This document shows, in pieces, positions 6,354-13,424 of a DNA stretch of 14,761 nt (position 1 is its first letter; every line of letters begins with the position of its first letter). This DNA comes from an uncultured Oscillospiraceae bacterium (GTDB taxonomy: Bacteria > Bacillota > Clostridia > Oscillospirales > Oscillospiraceae): positions 1 through 14,761 of the forward strand of contig CALWXY010000121.1 of assembly GCA_944385595.1 (NCBI GenBank), in the 5' to 3' direction. A program made the position numbers and the translations under genes. The notes beneath the pieces were generated by a model. It did no database searches, had not been told where the DNA came from, and was given only the letters and a program-made list of their open reading frames with translations.

Positions 6354-7418
6354 GTGAATATGTTGTTCCAGCTATCTGTAACCATAGCATCCGCCTTTGT
6401 TGGAGGAATAGTCTTTAGAGCTATTCGTATACCAACTCCCATGCTCACCGGCTCCATTGTGGGCGTCTCCGCTTGTACTCTGATATTCCCCGCGCTTACG
6501 ATTTTCCCATCACAATTAAAAACCATAGTGCAGATTGCCTCCGGGGCGGTAATAGGCAGTCGAGTATCCAGGAAAGATTTGCGTCAATTGAGGCAGCTGA
6601 TACTTCCCGCCGCTTTACTGTTAATCTGTCTGACAGCTTTTAATCTTCTGTGTGCAGCCGGTATGTACTACAGCGGTATTAAGGACTTTCCAACTGCTGT
6701 TTTCTCCAGCGCACCCGGAGGAATGGCAGACATGACAATCATGGCCCCCGACTTTGGAGCCGACCCGATTTACGTCGCGGTCATACAGTTCTGCCGGCTC
6801 CTGTTTGTGAATTCGGCCTTTCCCGGCCTTATTCAGTTTATTGAGAGGCGAAAGCTCTACCCCGCTCACCGCTCCGCCCCGCTCAGCGAGCCGGTGGGCG
6901 GCCGCAATGACATTTCCCTGCCCCCGGCCCCGCTCGCGCTCACAGCGCCGCTTGCAATCTGCGGCGGGCTGCTGTTCAAGCATTTCAGTGTTCCGTCCGG
7001 CGCTATACTCGGCTCCGCTGTCTTCGTCGCAGCTGAAAATGTGCGATACGGCAGGATAGCCATGCCGCGCAATGCAAAATACGTCGTGCAGTTGGGAATA
7101 GGCTGCTATGTTGGCGTACAGATGGTGCGCGATTCGCTGTACATCATCTCATCTGTAATAGTTCCTGTGATGATACTGATAGTCCTCAGCCTCATCTATT
7201 CGTATTTGTGCTCGCTGCTTATATACCGCTGCTCGAGTTTTGACTTCAAAACATGCATGCTGATGTGTTCACCCGGCGGTCTGAATGAAATGTCCATAAT
7301 TGCCGACGACATGGGGGCGGATGCCCCAAAAGTCGCCGTCATGCACTCGATAAGAATATTGAGTATAGTTGCATTCTCATACAATCTCATAGGAATACTC
7401 GAATACTTTTTGTCTTAA
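6354..7418 (+). CDS. Membrane AbrB-duplication family protein (PF05145-type putative transporter)
   Basis: A 354-residue polytopic membrane protein made of two homologous halves. The half-repeats show matching motifs: APGGMADMTIMAPDFGADP (from residue 120) and SPGGLNEMSIIADDMGAD (from residue 306), each followed by VAV and an IR/CR-L segment. This is the so-called AbrB duplication family, often mislabelled as a transcriptional regulator or ammonia monooxygenase. It is unrelated to DNA-binding AbrB; the molecular function is unproven, with transport suspected. The GTG at 6354 is preferred because GAGGTG ends 5 nt before it; the ATG at 6360 would be 11 nt away. It is last in the TTT operon, so a role in moving the same acid, its product or a counter-solute is plausible inference. 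Confidence 0.83.
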   Translation: MNMLFQLSVTIASAFVGGIVFRAIRIPTPMLTGSIVGVSACTLIFPALTIFPSQLKTIVQIASGAVIGSRVSRKDLRQLRQLILPAALLLICLTAFNLLCAAGMYYSGIKDFPTAVFSSAPGGMADMTIMAPDFGADPIYVAVIQFCRLLFVNSAFPGLIQFIERRKLYPAHRSAPLSEPVGGRNDISLPPAPLALTAPLAICGGLLFKHFSVPSGAILGSAVFVAAENVRYGRIAMPRNAKYVVQLGIGCYVGVQMVRDSLYIISSVIVPVMILIVLSLIYSYLCSLLIYRCSSFDFKTCMLMCSPGGLNEMSIIADDMGADAPKVAVMHSIRILSIVAFSYNLIGILEYFLS

Positions 7419-7425
7419 GAGGCAA

Positions 7426-7452
7426 AAAAGCCGCGGCTGGGCCGCGGCTTTT
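7426..7452. terminator. Bidirectional terminator between the TTT operon and yugP-like gene
   Basis: AAAA, GCCGCGGC (7430-7437), loop TGG, GCCGCGGC (7441-7448), TTTT then CGTTT. It is symmetric, with A-runs and T-runs on both sides, between the convergent stops at 7418 and 7463. Confidence 0.85.
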
Positions 7453-7462
7453 CGTTTGATTG

Positions 7463-8164
7463 TCAGTCTCTTCTCCGCCCGCCGACGATGACGAGCAGGC
7501 GCAGCAGCTGCGCCAGCGAGACGGCCAGCGCCGCAACGTAGGTCAGAGCGGCGGCCGAGAGCGTCTTCCTCGCGCCGACAAGCTCGTCCTCGTCCAGCAG
7601 GCGGCCGGACTCTATCGCCGCGAGCGCGCGGCGGCTGGCGTTGAACTCCGTCGGCAGCGTGACCAGCTGGAACACCGTCGACAGCGCGAAGCAGGCTATG
7701 CCCGCGTAGGCGATATTCACGAACACCTGTCCCGCGCTCATGAAAAACAGCCCTATCAGCACCAGCGGCAGCGCGAGCTGCGAGCCGATATTCGTGATGG
7801 GGATTATCGCCGCGCGGAAGCGTATCGGCGCGTAGTTCTCCGCGTACTGAATCGCGTGGCCGGCCTCGTGCGCCGCGACGCCTATGGCGGCGGTGGACGT
7901 GCCGGAGTAGACGCCGTCAGACAGGCGTATCACCTGCTCGCGCGGGTCGTAGTGGTCGGTGAGCTGGCCGGATATGTGCTCGATGCGGACGTTATAGAGG
8001 CCGTTTGCGTCGAGCACGGCGCGCGCAGCCGCCGCGCCGGAGATATGTCTGCGCGAGAGCTGGCCCTGGTATCGGCGGAATGTGGAATTGACCCTCGAGC
8101 TCGCCCACATGGCAAACAGCACCGCGGGCATGACGAGGACGATATAGCTGTAATCGAAAAACAT
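7463..8164 (-). CDS. Membrane zinc metallopeptidase, YugP family
   Basis: A 233-residue protein of the neutral zinc metallopeptidase family typified by B. subtilis YugP (PF04298). It has an N-terminal membrane segment (7-20), a soluble catalytic part with H99-E-A-G-H103 (zinc-binding HExxH type) and the family motif LPTEFNAS, whose Glu173 is the likely third ligand. Hydrophobic segments follow at about 117-142, 148-168 and 205-228. The start ATG 8164 follows GGTGAGG at 2-nt spacing; the resulting N-terminus matches the usual family start. The physiological substrate of YugP is not established. It has its own predicted promoter in the 61-bp gap after the CmpB-like gene. Confidence 0.9.
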   Translation of the reverse strand: MFFDYSYIVLVMPAVLFAMWASSRVNSTFRRYQGQLSRRHISGAAAARAVLDANGLYNVRIEHISGQLTDHYDPREQVIRLSDGVYSGTSTAAIGVAAHEAGHAIQYAENYAPIRFRAAIIPITNIGSQLALPLVLIGLFFMSAGQVFVNIAYAGIACFALSTVFQLVTLPTEFNASRRALAAIESGRLLDEDELVGARKTLSAAALTYVAALAVSLAQLLRLLVIVGGRRRD

Positions 8165-8190
8165 ACCCTCACCACCGGTAAATCAATATG

Positions 8191-8219
8191 TATATATTTT
8201 AACCGATATTTGTGAACAA
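8191..8219 (-). promoter_or_regulatory. Predicted promoter of the yugP-like gene
   Basis: On the - strand, TTGTTC (8219-8214), a 17-bp spacer and TATATA (8196-8191). It lies in the short AT-rich gap just after the upstream stop codon. Match to consensus is moderate. Confidence 0.5.
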
Positions 8220-8225
8220 TTCCAC

Positions 8226-9026
8226 TCACTTTTTCAAATGCTCGCGGATGCGGTCGAGCATATCCTGGTAGCGCTGGGAGCGCAGGCTCGGGAAGGCTTT
8301 CAGCATACGCCGCTCGCCCCGGCGGAGGTCCTCCAGCTGCTTTTTGAACTCCTCGCGCTTCTCGCGCAGCTCGTCGCGCCGCTCCTCGTAGTCGTCGCGC
8401 GCCTCCTCCAGCCTGTCGACCGCGGCTATCACGTTCTCCGATATCCGCTCGCCCACGTCGTCAGACAGCTCGCGCAGATCCGCCGCCATCTTCGTCAGCA
8501 CGCTCAGTCTCGCCTGCATACGGCGTATGCCGAGCACCGTCACCGTGAGGTCGGCGGCGAGCGCAGCCGTCGCCACCGCGAGCAGTATGCGCAGCAGCAG
8601 CTCCGGCACCAGCCCTATGAGGAACAGCACCGTCGGGTGCACGGTGCGCATGACCAGCACGCAGGCGAGGCCCCACATCAGCGAGAACTTCAGGCAGACG
8701 TAGCCGCCTATGTTGAACGGCAGCTCGCTGTAGTCCCACCATCTCGCGTGGAATATCTTCTCAAGCACGAAGCCCGTCAGCCACTCGAGCGCCGAGGTGA
8801 CAATCACGGCGCCCACGAACAGCAGCGCCGTGTTGTGCCGCACCGGCTCGAGGCACAGCGCCACCGCCACGACGCCGACGCCGTATATCGGGCACACAGG
8901 GCCGTTCAGAAAGCCGCGGTTCACGAATTTGCCGGAGTCCACCGCCGCGAAGGCCACCTCCGTACACCAGCCGAGGAAGGCGTAGACGAAGAACATGGCC
9001 AGGATTTCTGTGAATGTATATGCCAT
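8226..9026 (-). CDS. CmpB-like membrane protein (putative ABC transporter type IV family, PF06541)
   Basis: A 266-residue protein with several N-terminal membrane spans: about 5-25, 42-60, 66-88, 107-125 and 130-160. Family-type signatures are YAFLGWCTEVAFAA, GFLNGPVCPIYGVGVV and LEWLTGFVLEKIFHARWWDY. The C-terminal part (about 180-250) is a charged coiled coil (EEARDDYEERRDELREKREE). Members are common in Firmicutes and annotated as putative ABC transporter permeases, but there is no adjacent ATPase here and the function is unproven. The start ATG 9026 follows AGAGGTGG. The gdhA terminator ends only 18 bp before the start codon, leaving almost no room for a promoter, so transcription probably begins inside gdhA or reads through. 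Confidence 0.8.
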   Translation of the reverse strand: MAYTFTEILAMFFVYAFLGWCTEVAFAAVDSGKFVNRGFLNGPVCPIYGVGVVAVALCLEPVRHNTALLFVGAVIVTSALEWLTGFVLEKIFHARWWDYSELPFNIGGYVCLKFSLMWGLACVLVMRTVHPTVLFLIGLVPELLLRILLAVATAALAADLTVTVLGIRRMQARLSVLTKMAADLRELSDDVGERISENVIAAVDRLEEARDDYEERRDELREKREEFKKQLEDLRRGERRMLKAFPSLRSQRYQDMLDRIREHLKK

Positions 9027-9044
9027 AATCCACCTCTATAAAGA

Positions 9045-9071
9045 AAAACGGGGGCGTTAAGCCCCCGTTTT
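9045..9071 (-). terminator. Intrinsic terminator of gdhA
   Basis: On the - strand, AAAACGGGGGC (9071-9061), a 5-nt loop (TTAAC), GCCCCCGTTTT (9055-9045) then TCTTT. Stem and T-run are both good. It stands between the gdhA stop (9090) and the CmpB-like start (9026). Confidence 0.85.
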
Positions 9072-9089
9072 AAACGGTCTGTCGGTTAC

Positions 9090-10424
9090 TCAGCAGATGC
9101 CCTGAGCGAGCATGGCGTCGGCGACCTTGAGGAAGCCGGCGATGTTGGCGCCGGCGACGTAGTTGCCGGCCATGCCGTACTTCTTGGCGGCGTCGTCGAT
9201 GTTGTGGAAGAGGTCGACCATAATCTTCTGGAGACGGGCGTCAACCTCCTCGAAGGTCCAGCTGAGGCGCTCGCTGTTCTGGCTCATCTCAAGAGCGGAG
9301 ACGGCCACGCCGCCGGCGTTGGAAGCCTTGCCGGGGGTGAAGAGGACGCCGTTCTTCTGGAGGTACTCGGTGGCGTCGAGTGTGGTGGGCATGTTGGCGC
9401 CCTCGCAGACGGCGATGCAGCCGTTCTTCACGAGCTCCTTGGCGTCGTCGATGAACAGCTCGTTCTGGGTGGCGCAGGGGAGGGCGACGTCGCACTTGAC
9501 GGTCCACACGCCGCGGCCCTCGTGGTAGACGGAGTTGGGGCGGGCCTTGGCATACTCGGTGAGGCGGGCGCGGCGGACCTGCTTGACCTAGGCGAGGGTG
9601 TCGAAGTCGATGCCGTCGGGATCGTAGATCCAGCCGTTGGAGTCGGAGCAGGTGACGGGCTTGGCGCCGAGCTGCCACGCCTTCTGGATGGCGTACTGGG
9701 CGACGTTGCCGGAGCCGGAGACGGCGCAGATCTTGCCCTTTATGTCGTGGCCGTTGCACTTGAGCATCTCCTGGGTGAGGTAGAGCAGGCCGTAGCCGGT
9801 GGCCTCGGTGCGGGCGAGGGAGCCGCCGTAGCTGATGCCCTTGCCGGTGAGGACGCCCTCATAGCGGCCGGTGATGCGCTTGTACTGGCCGTACATGAAG
9901 CCGATCTCGCGGGCGCCGACGCCGATATCGCCGGCGGGGACGTCCTGGTTCGGTCCGATGTACTTATAGAGCTCGGTCATAAAGCTCTGGCAGAAGGCCA
10001 TGACCTCGCGGTCGGACTTGCCCTTGGGGTCGAAGTCGCTGCCGCCCTTGCCGCCGCCGATGGGCAGGCCGGTCAGGCTGTTTTTGAAGGTCTGCTCAAA
10101 GCCGAGGAACTTCATGATGCTGAGGTTGACGGAGGGGTGCAGGCGCAGGCCGCCCTTGACGGGGCCGATGGCGGTGTTGTACTGCACGCGGTAGCCGGTG
10201 TTGACCTGGACCTTGCCCTGATCGTCGACCCAGGGGACGCGGAACTGGATGGCGCGCTCGGGGTTCACGAGGCGCTCGAGCAGGGAGACGCTGCGGTACT
10301 TCTCCTCATTGGCCTCGATGACGGGGCGCAGGGAGTCGAGCACTTCCTTGGCGGCCTGGAGGAACTCAGGCTGAGCGGGATTTTTTTCCACGAGATTCTG
10401 ATATACTTCATCAACGTAGGACAT
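9090..10424 (-). pseudogene. gdhA: NADP-type glutamate dehydrogenase (gdhA) with an in-frame amber codon
   Basis: A full-length hexameric-type glutamate dehydrogenase gene of 444 codons (E. coli GdhA has 447). It interconverts glutamate with 2-oxoglutarate and ammonia. Visible are the substrate domain with PVKGGLRLHPSVN, LPIGGGKGGSDFDPKG (catalytic Lys126) and VPAGDIGVGAREIG, the cofactor domain with SGSGNVAQYA (236-244), and, past the break, DVALPCATQNEL, EGANMPTT and GANIAGFLKVADAMLAQGI. Codon 279 (9590-9588) is TAG, inside GIDFDTLA-stop-VKQVRRARL, so the plain product is 278 residues and lacks much of the cofactor domain. The frame continues without other damage for 165 residues. The start ATG 10424 follows AAAGGAG; an in-frame ATG at 10460 lies upstream of that site and is rejected. 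It may be a sequencing error, a recent nonsense mutation or read through; called broken on what is visible. Confidence 0.85.
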
Positions 10425-10496
10425 TTGACATTCTCCTTTGCTTAATATTGCAGACTTCACGGCGATATTTATACATCACCAGTGTAAATTAAACGC

Positions 10497-10525
10497 ATTA
10501 TATCACCTCTTTTTAAATTATTCAA
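10497..10525 (-). promoter_or_regulatory. Predicted sigma-A promoter of gdhA
   Basis: On the - strand, TTGAAT (10525-10520), a 17-bp spacer and TATAAT (10502-10497). Transcription should begin near 10490, giving a leader of about 65 nt before ATG 10424. Confidence 0.65.
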
Positions 10526-10667
10526 TAGCGGCCGGCTGCAAAATATTTTTTCTGTTTACTTTGATAAAGTGAGCTTTTTCGGCGAGCTATCATTCATGCA
10601 ATATGCGGAATATAGATCTTCAATATGAAGCAATATTCAAAATCTTTAAATTTCGCCGAAAAAAATC
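10526..10667. other. AT-rich intergenic control region between gdhA and the DUF1622-like gene
   Basis: The whole gap from 10425 to 10738 has no credible gene. Its centre holds an 11-bp inverted repeat, TTTTTCGGCGA (10575-10585) and TCGCCGAAAAA (10653-10663), 67 bp apart. Inside it are a CTTCA-ATA-TGAAG dyad (10618-10630) and four (C/G)AATAT hexamers at 10599, 10608, 10621 and 10631. It lies between two divergent predicted promoters and could bind one or more regulators. No known riboswitch was recognised. Confidence 0.4.
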
Positions 10668-10696
10668 TTGCGTGCGGGGGCGGCTTCAAATATAAT
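10668..10696 (+). promoter_or_regulatory. Predicted promoter of the DUF1622-like/MBL operon
   Basis: TATAAT (10691-10696) with a weak -35 TTGCGT (10668-10673) at 17-bp spacing. The poor -35 suggests an activator or only modest expression. The start would be near 10703, giving a ~36-nt leader. Confidence 0.45.
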
Positions 10697-10738
10697 ATAA
10701 CTGTATGTTAAGATGTTATAAATTTTTTGGAGGTCTGT

Positions 10739-11176
10739 ATGAACCAGTTAGCTTCGGTAATCGACGGCATCACCAGGGGAGACGCACCCAAGGTCGGCAT
10801 TCTCAACGAGCTGCTTGAACTCTGCGCCAATCTCGGCATCATACTCTTCGAATTTGTGGCCGTCGTGCTGATGATATTCGCCTGCGTCAGAACGCTCTAC
10901 ATGTTCTACCGCCACAAGCACCACACCGTCCTCTATCTCCGCAAGTGGATGAACGTCTCGCTGCTGTTCATCCTCTGCTCCGAGATTCTCCGCCTAATCA
11001 CGGCGCACAGCTTCTCGGAGGTCATAGTCATCTTCTGCATAGTCCTCATCCACGCTGCCATATCCGTCCTCAGCAACTGGGAGACCACGCACGAGCTCAA
11101 GCTCTACGCCAGCGTCCTCAGCGACAAGGAGAAGGACGAGCTGTTTCACAGCCACACCAACGACATCAACCTCTGA
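10739..11176 (+). CDS. Small membrane protein, DUF1622-like
   Basis: A 145-residue protein with three predicted membrane spans: about 27-51, 68-88 and 92-112. The first ends in a short Arg/His-rich stretch (FYRHKHH). The C-terminus is charged and probably cytoplasmic (ELKLYASVLSDKEKDELFHS). Segment lengths and the EILRLI / VIFCIVLIHAAISVL pattern resemble DUF1622 proteins, which have no established function; the match is by eye and moderate. The start is the ATG at 10739, 5 nt after TTGGAGG; an in-frame TTG at 10727 is part of that ribosome binding site and is rejected. It is followed 13 bp later by an MBL-fold hydrolase gene, so the two are probably co-transcribed, though a functional link is not evident. 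Confidence 0.72.
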   Translation: MNQLASVIDGITRGDAPKVGILNELLELCANLGIILFEFVAVVLMIFACVRTLYMFYRHKHHTVLYLRKWMNVSLLFILCSEILRLITAHSFSEVIVIFCIVLIHAAISVLSNWETTHELKLYASVLSDKEKDELFHSHTNDINL

Positions 11177-11189
11177 AAGCCGGGACACC

Positions 11190-12068
11190 ATGTACGAACT
11201 CATACATATCACGGACAAAACCTGCTACATCCAGAGCCCCGCGCGCATAGGCCTCTGCCTCACCGGGGAAAACGAGGTCTGCCTCATAGACAGCGGCAGC
11301 GACAAGGACGCCGGGCGCAAGGTGCGCCAGCACCTCGACGCAAACTCCTGGCGCCTCGCCGCCATATACAACACCCACTCCAACGCCGACCATATCGGCG
11401 GCAACCGCTATCTGCAAAATCAGACCGGCTGCCGCGTCTACGCGCCAGGCATCGAGTGCGCCTTCACGCGATACCCGGTGCTTGAGCCGTCCTTCCTCTA
11501 CGGCGGCTTCCCCTGCTCCGACCTGCGGCACAAATTCCTCATGGCCCAGGAGAGCGACTGCGCCGCGCTCACGCCGGAGGTGCTGCCCGACGGCTTCGAG
11601 CTTATCGAGCTGCCCGGCCACTTCTTCCACATGGCCGGCTTCCGCACGCCGGACGGCGTCGTCTTCCTCGCCGACTGCCTGTCCAGCCGCGAGACACTTG
11701 AGAAATACCAGATTGGCTTCATCTACGACGTCGCCGCCTACCTCGCGACGCTTGAGCGCGTCAAATCCATGAGCGCCGAGATGTTCGTCCCCGCCCATGC
11801 CCCGGTGTCTGAGGACGTCTCCGAGCTGGCGCAGCTGAACATCGACAAGGTGCACGAGATTGCCGGGGCCATACTCGAGCTGTGCGCCGAGCCGCTCTCC
11901 TTCGAGCAGCTGCTGCAAAAGCTCTTCGCCCGCTACGGGCTGGGCATGGACTTCCAGCAGTACGTCCTCGTCGGCAGCACGGTGCGCTCCTATCTCTCCT
12001 GGCTGAAGGACGGCGGCGAGCTCGCCGCCGCGTTTGAGGACAACATGCTCCTCTGGCGCAGGAAATAA
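11190..12068 (+). CDS. MBL-fold metallo-hydrolase
   Basis: A 292-residue metallo-beta-lactamase-fold enzyme. Metal-site motifs run in order: THSNADH (H63, N65, D67, H68), LPGHFFH (H144), LADC (D162) and PAHAP (H203). The first motif has Asn where the classical HxHxDH has its second His, so one zinc site may be altered; the other ligands are present. The C-terminal 70 residues (SFEQLLQKLFARYG, then RSYLSWLKDGGELAAAFED) form a helical tail resembling the winged-helix-like extension of some family members. The start ATG 11190 has only a weak Shine-Dalgarno sequence, so translation may be coupled to the gene ending 13 bp upstream. The substrate is unknown: hydrolases of thioesters, lactones and phosphodiesters all use this fold. 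Confidence 0.87.
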   Translation: MYELIHITDKTCYIQSPARIGLCLTGENEVCLIDSGSDKDAGRKVRQHLDANSWRLAAIYNTHSNADHIGGNRYLQNQTGCRVYAPGIECAFTRYPVLEPSFLYGGFPCSDLRHKFLMAQESDCAALTPEVLPDGFELIELPGHFFHMAGFRTPDGVVFLADCLSSRETLEKYQIGFIYDVAAYLATLERVKSMSAEMFVPAHAPVSEDVSELAQLNIDKVHEIAGAILELCAEPLSFEQLLQKLFARYGLGMDFQQYVLVGSTVRSYLSWLKDGGELAAAFEDNMLLWRRK

Positions 12069-12076
12069 GGCAAAGC

Positions 12077-12111
12077 AAAAATCCGTCCGCTCAGTGAGCG
12101 GACGGATTTTT
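12077..12111. terminator. Strong bidirectional terminator between convergent operons
   Basis: 17-nt perfect arms, AAAAATCCGTCCGCTCA (12077-12093) and its complement (12095-12111), with T-runs on both sides. It follows the MBL stop (12068) and overlaps the stop codon of the leftward gene (12113-12111). Confidence 0.9.
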
Positions 12112-13424
12112 TATTTGTGTCTAATCTTCGCGAAGGCGGAGGCGAGGCTGTCGCGCGCGAAGCGCCTGCGAACGGCGGAGCTTATCCTGCGCCGCACGGC
12201 GGCGGCGCCGTCGAAATCCACTCCGCGCCCGCCGGGCGAATACACGGCGGCGTCGACCGCCGGTATGAGGCGCAGCAGCGCCGAGTGCAGCTCCGCGTCG
12301 TCCTCGGCGGAGTCGGCGAGGCGGGTGAGGAAGAGCCGCGGCGTCTCGCCCGGGCGCTTGTGCCAGGGCGTGAGGCGGCATTTGCGTATGAGTATGCACA
12401 GCAGCCCCTCCGGCGTCGAGCGGCGCTGCCAGAGCTTCACGCGCAGGCGCAGCGCCTTTTTCCACGAGGCGAAGAGCCTCGCGAGCGCGGGGCCGAGCGC
12501 CGCTCTGCGGCGCTTTGTGCGGCTGTGTGCCGAAATCTTGCGGCCGCCTATGTTGATGCGGCCGAGCCTGATCAGCAGGCGCACGAGGCCGTAGATCAGC
12601 AGCGCGGCGATTATGGCGAGCAATATGCCGGCGATTATGGGGCTGGTCTCCGTCTCCGGCAGCTCCTCCATGACTATGCCCTCCGGCGTCTCCATCTCGG
12701 CCTCGCCGTATTCCGCCTCAGGCAGCAGCGAGATGAGGTAGGCCAGGAACCTGTATATGAGGCTGAAGACACTCTTCACCGCCGCGACGGCGGCGTTCCA
12801 GATCGCGACTATGCCATGTCCGGCGGGTGCGGCGGCGAAGCTCACCAGCAGCCACAGCAGGGCGAAGATTCCGGCAAAGGCCGCGGCGGTAAACGCCCAG
12901 CCGCGCGCGCCGAGGCTGCCCTCGGTTCTGTAGATGACCAGTCCGAGTATCGAAGCCGCGGCTCCGGCCATGATTGGCGCGTAGGCGGCGACGCCCATGC
13001 CGGAGGCCGCTCCGAAGCCCACCTGCGCCACCAGCAGGAACAGGCACAGCTCCATGGTGAGCAGCATAGAGCGCAGCTCCATGCGCCGCAGGCACAGCGA
13101 GGCCGCGCGCACGGTAAGCCCCAGGCAGAATAGCGCCGTGAACAGCGTCGAGGCCAAATCGCCGCAGGCGTCGAGCGCGAAGCAGGCCGCGAATATGGCG
13201 AGGCCCATGGCGGTGTTCAGCAGCGCCAGCGCCCTCATGCTGCGCTCGCGGCGCAGGAAGAGGCGGTCTATGCCGTAGGCCGCGGCGGCGTAGGGGATCA
13301 GTATCAGCGGGTACAGCCCCAGCTCGCCGCCGGAGGACATGCCCATAATCTGCACGAAGCTGCACACGGCGCAGGCCGTGGCGAGCTGCGCCGCGAAGGT
13401 GGGAAAGGCTCTCCCGTCAGGCAT
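12111..13424 (-). CDS. Polytopic membrane protein with DUF4129-like C-terminus, MoxR-DUF58 operon
   Basis: A 437-residue protein. Its N-terminal half carries about seven hydrophobic segments (10-27, 37-50, 66-84, 92-108, 120-140, 145-165, 180-198). An acidic extracytoplasmic-type stretch (235-260) is followed by a last span (262-284) and a basic soluble tail. The tail contains RPGETPRLFLTRLADS (357-372), resembling the DUF4129 region of proteins in MoxR/DUF58/transglutaminase loci. There is no transglutaminase Cys-His-Asp core. The ATG overlaps the DUF58 stop by 8 nt (13417-13424), so translation is probably coupled. It is the last gene of its operon, closed by the terminator at 12077-12111. 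The DUF4129 assignment is by motif resemblance; the exact role is unknown. Confidence 0.68.
   Translation of the reverse strand: MPDGRAFPTFAAQLATACAVCSFVQIMGMSSGGELGLYPLILIPYAAAAYGIDRLFLRRERSMRALALLNTAMGLAIFAACFALDACGDLASTLFTALFCLGLTVRAASLCLRRMELRSMLLTMELCLFLLVAQVGFGAASGMGVAAYAPIMAGAAASILGLVIYRTEGSLGARGWAFTAAAFAGIFALLWLLVSFAAAPAGHGIVAIWNAAVAAVKSVFSLIYRFLAYLISLLPEAEYGEAEMETPEGIVMEELPETETSPIIAGILLAIIAALLIYGLVRLLIRLGRINIGGRKISAHSRTKRRRAALGPALARLFASWKKALRLRVKLWQRRSTPEGLLCILIRKCRLTPWHKRPGETPRLFLTRLADSAEDDAELHSALLRLIPAVDAAVYSPGGRGVDFDGAAAVRRRISSAVRRRFARDSLASAFAKIRHK

Noticed and set aside
6354..7418. AbrB-family transcriptional regulator
   Set aside because: The product is a polytopic membrane protein with duplicated halves; the AbrB name for this family is historical and there is no swapped-hairpin DNA-binding domain.
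8238..9041. A long + strand open frame opposite the CmpB-like gene
   Set aside because: It is Arg/His/Gln-rich nonsense typical of antisense frames in GC-rich DNA; the opposite strand encodes a recognisable family with a good ribosome binding site.
9588..9590. TAG as a sense codon by genetic code change or pyrrolysine
   Set aside because: TAG ends the lysR gene just before a terminator, other genes use TAA or TGA normally, and glutamate dehydrogenase is not a known pyrrolysine enzyme. No pyl gene is visible in the window.
9204..10445. A 413-codon open frame on the + strand antisense to gdhA
   Set aside because: It is low-complexity (Ala, Gly, Leu, Asp, Val) and mirrors the codon bias of the opposite strand. 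No ribosome binding site or domain is seen, and it lies fully over a well conserved enzyme gene.
10425..10460. Upstream ATG at 10460 as the gdhA start
   Set aside because: The ribosome binding site AAAGGAG lies downstream of this ATG and fits the ATG at 10424, which gives a normal MSYVDEVY start.
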